Of a stretch of 11,578 nucleotides of DNA, positions 1 through 7,239 are shown in pieces; position 1 is the stretch's first letter, and each line of letters starts with the position of its first letter. Made by a program: the position numbers and the translations under genes. A model generated the notes under the pieces. That model was not told where the DNA came from. It made no database searches and was given only the letters and a program-made list of their open reading frames with translations. Source of the stretch: Gloeopeniophorella convolvens. Taxonomy: Eukaryota; Basidiomycota; Agaricomycetes; Russulales. The DNA lies in NCBI GenBank assembly GCA_022496205.1, contig WTXD01000354.1:1-11578 (forward strand). The letters are read 5' to 3'.

Positions 1-55
1 AACACACCTAACATATCATTATAGAGACCTAAAAATGACAACAATGTATGAATCA

Positions 56-61
56 AATAAA
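56..61 (+). terminator. possible polyadenylation signal AATAAA
   Basis: A canonical AATAAA hexamer lies in an AT-rich stretch at the very start of the window. It could serve a + strand gene ending just upstream of the window, but no such coding region is visible. Fungal poly(A) signals are loose and the hexamer is common in AT-rich DNA, so this is only suggestive. Confidence 0.15.
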
Positions 62-380
62 GAGCTACAATACATATGCTATAGCTGCCAGTAGCCACTG
101 GCAATTGAAAGAGCCGCTGTTGCCATGCTATCAGGTCTTCAACCGAGCCAACTCATCACTCCTTATGCCCTCTATCTTTTAAAACCATGGCTGTATGGGA
201 AAGACCCACGCTTGAAAAGCAGCCTCGAGCATCCCAACAAAAAAAACGAAGCCCTCGATAAAGTTGTCGAAGCCAGGTCGATAGAGGCCAAGCGTGAGAC
301 TGATTACCGGATTAGGCAGGTGACCCGCGCAGAGGTAGTGACCCGGTCAGCCGTAGTTGACTGTACCCGAAAATCCCGGT

Positions 381-454
381 GAGACTAGTCTCCCAGAGGC
401 AGACGCCGGATTACGTCAACCCTTGTTCCGCGGGATCCTCCATCTGGCGTCTGC
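381..454. repeat. palindrome plus inverted repeat (hairpin-forming)
   Basis: Positions 381-392 are a perfect 12-base palindrome (GAGACTAGTCTC). Just downstream, GCAGACGCC at 399-407 is exactly complementary to GGCGTCTGC at 446-454, and the stem can extend slightly with G:T pairs; the loop is 38 nt. Nothing around it looks coding. It could be a decayed miniature inverted-repeat element, a structured 3' end, or chance. No target-site duplication was recognised. Confidence 0.3.
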
Positions 455-1094
455 TTCCAATACCCGGGCCACTGTCGGGAGGTCCTATTTTTCGCATCTG
501 CCGCATATTCTAAGTCTTGTCTTCCTAAATTATCTCACAACACCCTGCCCCCTCGAATCTGGGCACTGTGTCTGCGTCGTCGTGCGTGCCCTCGACGGCC
601 ACTGCCACTAAGTTGACTCTGCAGAACACTCGGGAATGGAATGTATGCAGTCAAAAACATGATATATTGAATCTAAATCCCACATGCGTGCGCAACGGCT
701 GCCTCGCATGATTGCGGCTGTAACTTGGATGACTCCAGGCTGGCTGAGTAGGGCCGAGTGGGTTCGAAAATCCATTGGATAAATACACTGTGCATGGTCC
801 GCGTGCTCACCTACGATCCGGGATGCATCCGCGTAGAGTGATGACAGTGTCAAGACTCGATAACACATCCACGTATGCTCTGCGCCAGTTTTGCGCACAG
901 CCACGAGTGTTGATTGCCAAGAGATAGCACACATGTGCTGGTGACGATTGACTTCGCAGACTCGCCGGCTCGTGTGTTGCCATTCGCACCGTTTGACCGG
1001 GTCATTGAAAATGGGCTGGAGAGGTGGAGGAGGATATCTGCGTGGTGCTAGAACCTTGTGAAGGCCAGTGTTGCGCTTGCTGCTCGCGTCAGCC

Positions 1095-1127
1095 TTCAGA
1101 TACGATGGTCTCTATGAGATCGACGAG
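1095..1127 (+). pseudogene. possible relic of an SRA-YDG domain
   Basis: The frame that includes 1095 reads FRYDGLYEID. This resembles the [YF]RYDGLY[EK]V signature of the SRA-YDG domain, a modified-cytosine and histone-code reader fold found in UHRF1-type proteins and in stand-alone fungal proteins. The same frame is closed by a stop at 1059. An acceptor-like pyrimidine-rich CAG lies just before the signature at 1090-1092. I could not find the flanking parts of the domain, such as the VRVIR strand upstream or the CxFxLxRxPGQ strand downstream. If real, this is a fragment or a badly degraded gene; chance similarity is not excluded. Confidence 0.2.
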
Positions 1128-2332
1128 ACTAAGGGTAGGGCTCGGACTCGCCGTCGGTGGCATACAGGCCATGAAGCTGCGGTCGGAATATACTTACATA
1201 ATTTCGAGCACGACCGTCCGCGCGTCACTTCGGACTTCGAATACCCCCACTTATGCTATCCCAATCAGGAAGGGGGGGGGACCTCCCGACAATACGTCCT
1301 GTATTGAAAGCAGACTAGGTGAGACGCGTGAGGCTGCGAGGCACGATCGCCCCGGGCCGCTTCCTGACCAGTGCACCCCAGCCTCCATAAGCCTAAGCTC
1401 TCACAAGCTGCTTCTACAATGGCGCTCAGGTATACTATGCTCGACGTCTGGCATCTCCGAGGGTCATAGGTCCAAGGCGAAAGGCAGTCGACCCCTTTGG
1501 ATGAACCTTCCACGGAGATCACGGCGAGCGCGTGCTCACCTAGTCTTGAAAACCAGCGTACAATGCCTTTGACAGGGGGAGATTCATCGGAATGCTGTTG
1601 GCCTCACGCTGCTGGGGACTCGATTCTGGTCCCTGAGGCCTGAAGGCCTGAGGCATCGCGTTTTCTGGAGGTGCCGTACCGGATTCACGTGGGGCGCGTG
1701 TACTTAAGTGTAAGGAGACGCGTGCAGAAATCAATACACACCCCGTCACCTTCGTATGTATGTGCAACACTCCCGAGATCGGCGGTAATAGTAAACGCTC
1801 GACCAAGCGTCCTAATGAGTCTCGCTTCCATGCGCTGCATTTATGCGACTCTGCTGTATTCTGAGATGTGGTTTCAGCCTAGGAGTACATGTAACGCTCA
1901 TACCAGACGAATCCATTTTTTGTATTAACAAGTACATACTGATGCATTGTGTGGATATCATGGACTTGATGCATGTGCATGAATGCTGAATGAATTGCCA
2001 CACCAAGTGGAACTGATACAGTGCTCTTGGGGGCGTTATATGTCCTGCGCGCAGGCTGTTCACATAAGTTTACTTCCGCCCACGTTGCCGCTGTCCTATC
2101 CAGTGTGCTTGTGCCGGTACTTTCGCTCACAACTCCCTTGCAATAGTCACTGACAGCGGGACTCGGCATTCCCAACTACGTCAAACTGCTTGCTTCTGCT
2201 TGCCGAGATGTCGATCCCGGGCGTTCTCCCATGGTTGGTTCTATTGTGCTCCCATTGAAGAGCTCTCTTTCTTTAGCTTCCAGCCTCCACGTCACCGCCC
2301 TTGCGACCACCCCCCTTCGTTTCACCGTCACC

Positions 2333-2400
2333 ATGAGCTATCTGAATGGCTACAGGGATCAGCATTACGAGAACGCCAGCAGCATTCCCCCTCTCGAAGT
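2333..2400 (+). other. candidate upstream first exon for the DUF336-family gene
   Basis: An ATG at 2333 sits in a good context (CACCATGAG) behind a pyrimidine-rich stretch typical of fungal leaders. It opens a 22-codon frame beginning MSYLNGYRDQHYE. A GTGCGT donor follows at 2401. An acceptor at 2633-2634 (CATCCATAG) has the matching phase, so the two join as a valine codon and continue through PMPPTDAEL. The implied intron is 234 nt, long for this window, and the exon has no recognised homology. With it the product would be 250 aa. The alternative is that translation starts at the in-frame ATG at 2606 or 2639. Confidence 0.3.
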
Positions 2401-2605
2401 GTGCGTGCCTACCTACCCTCAGCCTCGTGTTTCTTCTTCTACCACACCTTTGCAATCTACTACCGCATGCCACCTGCGCGTTGCTTCGCCCAATGCTATC
2501 GTGGATCGCTATATCCAAGTCGTGCGGCATCTGGTACTTCTGTGCACCCCTCATCCTGTCCTGAACTCTTTCTTTTCTGTTGAAAGTCATCGTGCTTGAA
2601 TCCTG

Positions 2606-3535
2606 ATGTCCTCGTTTCGCCGATCCATCCATAGACCCATGCCACCCACAGATGCGGAGCTTGCCACGAAAGCATTGGATGAAGAAGCCGCGTACCGTTT
2701 TCCCTCGTTCTCCGCAAATGATGCCGTCACTCTGGGTCTTTCCCTGCGCAAGCGTTTCCGCGCGTCGTCTCGACATCAGCGGCTGGGACGCGGACTCGTT
2801 ATATCCATTCAGACGATCGTCGGCCACACGCTGTTTTCCTGCACCGTTGGGGACTTGGGCAGCACGATTGGGGACGTCAGCTTGGACAGCTGGGCAAGTC
2901 TGGATGGGATGATTGCTGTCGTGCGCCGTACAGGTCACTCAAGTTTTTACGTCGAAAAGGGAATGGGAGCTATGGGCAAGACCCCACGGCAGCTGGGCCT
3001 GTCAAACGATCTACGGATACATGGCGGAGGTGAGCATCTGACGAGTCCGACACTCTTCGATTGCTCAACACTCAAGCAAATAGCTTTCCCGATATATCTC
3101 GAGGTAGGTTCCTTAGAGAGAACGTTGGTGTGTTCAATCTGACGCGCTATTGTTTCATAGAACGCGCCATGCTGCCCTATTGCCGTCGTTGCTTGTTATT
3201 CTGGGTCGAGTACTGATGACCATCACGTTTGTCACACCTCCATCCCCGCGTGTGCCATGATAACCGTTTTTTTCGCCAGATGGTGGTGACGTCAGTGCGG
3301 GACTACCTGCGCAAGATGTCTGAGGGGGTAGATAAACCACCAGTTGGTCCGCGAGCCCCGATGAGGATGCCTTCACCTGGCATCGGTGATGGCAGTACTG
3401 TAAGTTTAGACTTCGCTTGCGACGTTGCTCTCTAACGACCGCTTGGCCAAGGGGTGGATATCTAACTCCGCAGTGGGAAAGATATACCGTCCATCACAGT
3501 TTGATGATGAGCACGAGTCAGAAGGGGTGCATTAA
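2606..3535 (+). CDS. DUF336 / UPF0303 (haem-degrading domain) family protein
   Basis: Proposed exons are 2606-3029, 3084-3103, 3161-3226, 3280-3399 and 3452-3535, with introns of 52-57 nt in phase at every junction. From the 2606 ATG the product is 236 aa; from 2639 it is 225 aa. A stop at 2597-2599 blocks the frame upstream, so 2606 is the first ATG of this exon; a farther exon at 2333 is possible. The protein carries the family pattern in order: FPSFSANDAVTLGLSLRKRF near the N-terminus, a VISIQ strand, LDSW, the highly conserved TGHSSFYVEKG, a HGG loop before the micro-exon, and NAPCCPIAVVACYSGSS followed by DDHH. The family includes yeast YBR137W and bacterial GlcG/HbpS-like proteins; despite the name, haem degradation is not established for most members, so I assign no reaction. 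The last exon is charged (QFDDEHESEGVH). The gene converges on the mtSSB gene 93 bp away. Family is confident; exact start is not. Confidence 0.85.
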
Positions 3536-3552
3536 GAGAGGGGGTGCATTAA
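3524..3552 (+). repeat. duplicated 12-mer spanning the stop codon
   Basis: GGGGTGCATTAA occurs at 3524-3535 and again at 3541-3552, separated by GAGAG. The first copy holds the last codons and TAA stop of the DUF336-family gene, so a second copy of the terminus lies just past the stop. It looks like a small local tandem duplication in the 93-bp space between two convergent genes. Confidence 0.6.
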
Positions 3553-3628
3553 TTATGGGCAGGCGACCATAGTTTCAGAAATGATAACGGTATCAACGAC
3601 AGTACTCCCTGGAATAGCACTCGTGTCT

Positions 3629-4309
3629 TTAGGGGCTCTCTTCTTCTTCCTGGACCTCTTGAGACTGCATTGGAGAACGGAGCACGCGGATGTTCTCTGA
3701 GGTATAGTTTAGAAGCCGCCTAGTGCCTGGGCTCGAGATACGCACCATGGCGAAGGAAAATCTGGCGTTGGCCTTGGGGAGTGCCAGGGTCCGCTGTAGG
3801 GTCCGCTTCGCGCACCTCAAAGTTAGCCTCGACATAGACATGGGAACCCTTCTGCAAGTGCCTCAGGTAGTTGTTGGAGCCTGGATTGAAGGAGAGGACA
3901 TGATGCCACGTGGTCTTGGACGCAGGACGGACTGCACAGTTGAATAAGCATCGGTGCATCAGAGCGTGCAACGGAAAAGGCGTACCGCCATCGGGTCCTG
4001 GGGGGGGGTGGGTAGTTCGTCGTGGCGACGGTGTAGCTGTAGTTCGGGTTGCAAATCAGGCAATGATGCCGCACGGACGAAACAAACGCATACGAGACAT
4101 ATTCCTTGTCGCTCCTGGTCACGCGCACCTCTGGATCTCTGCCAAGACGGCCAATGAGGATGAGCTTCGCCACGTCGGAGGAACGCGACGCGGTGGTTGA
4201 GAATGCCTGTAAGGGCGCTCAGTGAATTAAGGAGCTAACGGGGGCCTCTGTATATACGCACGCGGGAAGCGCTACGGGAGGCTGCGGCATGGCGTGCGAT
4301 GGAGAACAT
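3629..4309 (-). CDS. RIM1: mitochondrial single-stranded DNA-binding protein (Rim1/mtSSB-like)
   Basis: This is an OB-fold protein that coats single-stranded mitochondrial DNA during replication. Exons in order of transcription are 4309-4262, 4206-4094, 4036-3986, 3931-3746 and 3696-3629; introns are 49-57 nt. The first exon encodes an Arg/Ala/Ser-rich mitochondrial presequence (MFSIARHAAASRSASR) running into AFSTTA, a typical processing region. Then come KLILIGRLGRDPEVR, DKEYVSYTVATTNYPPPP, SKTTWHHVLSFNPGSNNYLR, KGSHVYVEANFEVRE, TPQGQRQIFLRHENIRVL and an acidic tail, the full SSB order. The summed exons are 466 nt, one base too many: exon 3 ends in phase 2 but exon 4 needs phase 1. The mismatch maps to the G9 run at 4000-4008 (C9 in the coding strand, within the proline stretch). 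With eight bases the frame would run through as a 154-aa protein. A sequencing error there is more likely than loss of a gene needed for mtDNA upkeep. It is divergent from the SKI7/HBS1 gene. Confidence 0.9.
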
Positions 4310-4582
4310 GGTGAAGTGGGTGGACGCAAGAAGACAGACCCTGGTGAACACGGTGACTGAGCGCGACGGTGAGCGCGCGTCGGCTCTGGCCAGCTCGGGA
4401 GCCGCGAAGACGTGACGGGACGTGACGGATGGTGGGGTGTGTGACGTACGCGTGACAGGCACGGAGGGATGGGTTGGGATTTGGGTCTGAAGGCCTCCCC
4501 TCAACCTCATGTTCAAATAGACGGGCCCACCATCCAGTTTATCACCATTCTCAAGTCCCTTGTAAAACGTTGTATTTCTATT
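4310..4582. promoter_or_regulatory. divergent promoter between mtSSB and SKI7/HBS1
   Basis: These 273 bases separate the start codons of two divergent genes, so they must hold both promoters and both leaders. The SKI7/HBS1-proximal half contains a tandem GACGTGACGG pair and, just after, GTGACGTACGCGTGAC, giving a cluster of CGTGAC/TGACGT cores. Such cores resemble bZIP (ATF/CREB-type) sites, but which factor binds is inference. The mtSSB-proximal half has an approximate repeat of GGTGA(CT)GAGCGCG at about 4352-4376. I saw no clear TATA box. Confidence 0.6.
4409..4428. repeat. perfect tandem 10-mer in the divergent promoter
   Basis: GACGTGACGG is repeated exactly back to back at 4409-4418 and 4419-4428. 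A further TGACGT and CGTGAC follow at 4442-4456. Position and repetition suggest transcription-factor sites shared by the two divergent genes; the factor is unknown. Confidence 0.5.
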
Positions 4583-7239
4583 ATGTCTAGACATAGATTT
4601 GTCAGGAATCTAGATCTGGATGGTATGTTTCCTCCCTTGCGCCTCTGCCATCTCAACCCTTGTACACTGATCCCAGAGGAGCGCGACGATGGTGCACTGT
4701 CCGACGGCGGCGACGAGATGACGCCAGAACAACACGGTACGAACTTTATTTTACCCATATAATGCATTCGCTTATCTGGTTCCGTTGCCGGGTGTCAGCC
4801 CAATTGGAAGCGGCGCTAGAAGACGTCCGCACAATATTGGGCTCGGAGGCCCAGAGCGGTTTCGACGACGAGTTCATCAGAGAAGCGTTGTGGGATTGTT
4901 ACTTTGACGTCGACAAGACTATCGAATGGCTGCTGGGTATGTCGCGCTCCCGCCTGCATAGCACGTCGACTGACCCTTCCGAATTAAGAGGTACAGGAGA
5001 GGAAGAACGCTGCGCGCGAGAGGAAAGGTAAGCCGTGGTCTCTTCGCTTATCACGCTTTGCGCGGCCCGTGTCCCTGTGTCCCTTTCTCCACACCCTCCC
5101 CTTTTTGTTCTATTGTGGCCGCTACTTGTAGACGGTGCGGCGACGGTTGCAAGAAGGTGCATCTCCACTTGCTTCAGCCCCCTGCCAGCTCCATGATCGT
5201 CGTCGAGGTTGACTGCTTTCGTCATCCAGAAGCGGGCGTCGCTCTCCCCGACGATGACCTTGTCGCTAAGGGTATGACTACTGCACAAGTCCACGCAGCC
5301 AGGATGGCCCAAATAGCCGAGGCTCGCAACGCAGCTGCTCGCGATGAACTCATTCTTCCGAGCATTCAACCTATGGAGGACTACAACTCCACCTCCGATA
5401 TGGACGCTTACGTGCCACGTCTGAGCACGATTACGGAGAGGACGGAGAGGACAGAGGCAACTGACGTTCCGACGCGCTCCTCGCGAAGCGTGGCCACTCG
5501 CCGTAGCGCGCATGCCCCGAGCTCCGTAACAGATTCGTCTTATGGAGAAGTCATTGGTGGGTGCTGTGCCTGTAGTGAGTTCTCTCGCTCATATCGTTGT
5601 AGAGTCTCGCCTGGGCCAAGCACGCGTACATGTAGACCCGAACACTATAAGGCCGTCTCCTCCCCCATCTGCACTGCGACTGTCTCGTAACGAGTCGGCC
5701 GTAATCCATTCAGATGATGGCGAGTCCACGCGCACTGTGACGCCCCCACCCCGAGCACCCAGCGTTCCGGTACCTTCTCTCGACTCCATGCCTGACATTC
5801 CCGACAATCAAACAAGGTCTGCGCGCACGCCCTCGTCAAAGCTACAAAGGTCCAACTCCGCACAGCGAGCAATTCCAGTGCAGGTCTTCAGGTCATCTCC
5901 ACCAGCGGGTCTCTTCAACCCCGTCGACAAGCCCTTACCCAGTCTTCCACCCCCGAGCGAACCTCGCCACTCCATCGCAGAATCATCTGCTCCTTCAGAA
6001 CCTCCTAGGAAATCTAAATTGTCCGCCCTCGCAAATTCTCGAGTCGCTAGTTCCAGGGCAACGACAGTCTCCCGGAGTTCGCGGATGAGTTCGAGTAGCC
6101 TCGGAACGTCGTCTGTGCGGACGTACCCGGCACTACGCCCTTCTTCTGAATCGGAACTCTCCTACATCGAGGAAGAAGAGGCTGCTTCCGCCACTTCGTC
6201 TATGGTCCGCCATGCTATTCAGATTGCCATGAATCAAGAAGTTGTGGACAAGTCAGTGGCCTCGCCACAGATGCAGGGCGGAGAGATTCAACAGGATTCT
6301 GTCGCGTCGTCGTCATCGAGCTCGAAGTCAACAGCGAAACCTGTTTCCGAGGTGAAAGCCGACTCTCCCCAAACTTTCGTTACGGCCGCGGAGTCTCCGG
6401 TCACTTCTTCGAGCGAGCGCCCGGCTTCCAAGCTCTCCAAGCTGGCCCAGCAAGCAAAGTCAAAGCAAGGACCCTGGATGCCGAAGCCCAAGGTTGCGCG
6501 GTCATCATCACCGTCGGCGCTCCTTCGCAGCACACACACGGAGTATCTTACCCCTATCGCCAATGGAGCAACTGCGACGACTGCTATCACAACCTCGTAT
6601 CAGTCCTTGGACCACCTCATTTCACCTGCTCGGTCTGTTTTACCGCCCTCTTTCCCACCCCCTGGCCACGTCTCTTCATCAGCATCGTCTCCCGAGCCAA
6701 AACAGTCTAAGCTGGCGATGAAAGCGAAGAAGCCACATCATAAGCGTACTAATAGCGCCGAAGACGAGCGGCCCTATCTTCCTGTTCCTGTCCATACAAT
6801 GTTCAAGCCAGAGGGCAACCGTTCCCGTGCGTGGCCCTCGACATTCGCTTCCATCTTACTGGATGGGGTCCCTCTGACACCTGACGATGATAAAGGACAC
6901 CGGAAGGAGCACGAGAAAGAGAAGTCTCACAGAGAGCGTCGTAGCCATAGTCGCTCGAAACCTACATCTCCTCTAGACGAGTCCACTGCGAACGTGAAGG
7001 CATCCTCCAAACACAAGTCCTCCGCAGCGGCTAAAGCTGCAAACATACCACTGTCCCCACTCGGCCCCTTTGCCTTCGATGTCCCTTCCCCTGACGACAT
7101 CGTTTTCAACGCCCGCCGTGGCACCTCGCTCGGGCGTTCCGCTTCCGATGTGTCTGCACCCACCGCTTTTCCTGCATCCAGCGCCCATTCTCGTTCTTCT
7201 TTCACATCGGGTTCTCGAGTTTCCGCTTCTGCAAATTAG
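4583..7239 (+). CDS. SKI7: Ski7-like isoform of the SKI7/HBS1 locus
   Basis: This isoform shares the first four exons (residues 1-92) with Hbs1. It then uses a nearer acceptor at 5228-5229, continuing with exon 5230-5556, a 46-nt intron (5557-5602) and a 1.6-kb exon 5603-7239 ending in TAG; 746 aa. The unique part is Ser/Pro/Thr-rich and probably disordered. It carries three short elements, SKLSALA (339-345), SKLSKLA (477-483) and SKLAMKA (570-576), a hydrophobic [10 protein letters not shown] (612-621) and a conserved-looking [16 protein letters not shown] (691-706). In animals the short HBS1L3 isoform, and in fungi SKI7 or spliced SKI7/HBS1 genes, make an N-terminal protein of this design that links the Ski complex to the cytoplasmic exosome. 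I infer that role here from gene architecture, not from a proven binding motif. The first unique intron (5028-5229, 202 nt) is longer than others and may hide a small exon. No good donor near 7100-7239 would fuse this arm to the GTPase. Confidence 0.72.

Larger units (their letters stand above)
1..2332. other. long stretch without a convincing intact gene
   Basis: I see no recognisable intact gene on either strand in this 2.3-kb stretch. Open frames are short, often begin at non-ATG codons, and give irregular translations without recognisable domains. The first 100 bases are AT-rich and include an AATAAA at 56-61, so they could be the 3' flank of a gene outside the window. Positions 381-454 hold a palindrome and an inverted repeat. 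Around 1095-1120 one frame encodes an SRA-YDG-like signature. A G9 run lies at 1272-1280. At 1632-1654 an 8-mer (CCTGAGGC) occurs twice around an AGGCCT palindrome. The last 100 bases are CT-rich, as fungal leader or promoter sequence often is, and may belong to the next gene. Confidence 0.5.

Noticed and set aside
768..788. T-arm-like GGTTCGAAAATCC suggesting a tRNA
   Set aside because: The stem around TTCGAAA does not pair, the loop lacks the usual last base, and no acceptor, D or anticodon arm fits upstream.
1272..1280. G9 run as a programmed frameshift site
   Set aside because: It is not within any supported gene; it is simply a homopolymer.
1024..1572. 182-codon open frame on the + strand
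   Set aside because: It begins at GTG, not ATG, and its composition looks random apart from the overlapping SRA-YDG-like signature, which lies in another frame.
2273..2938. 221-codon open frame on the minus strand
   Set aside because: It is antisense to the conserved second exon of the DUF336-family gene and its translation has no recognisable domain.
5058..5690. 210-codon open frame as a separate gene
   Set aside because: Its centre is the first Ski7-specific exon; its ends are intron sequence, with splice sites at 5229 and 5556 explaining the frame limits.
6288..6590. 100-codon minus-strand open frame
   Set aside because: Shadow of the Ser-rich Ski7-like exon; GC-rich biased codons open the opposite strand.
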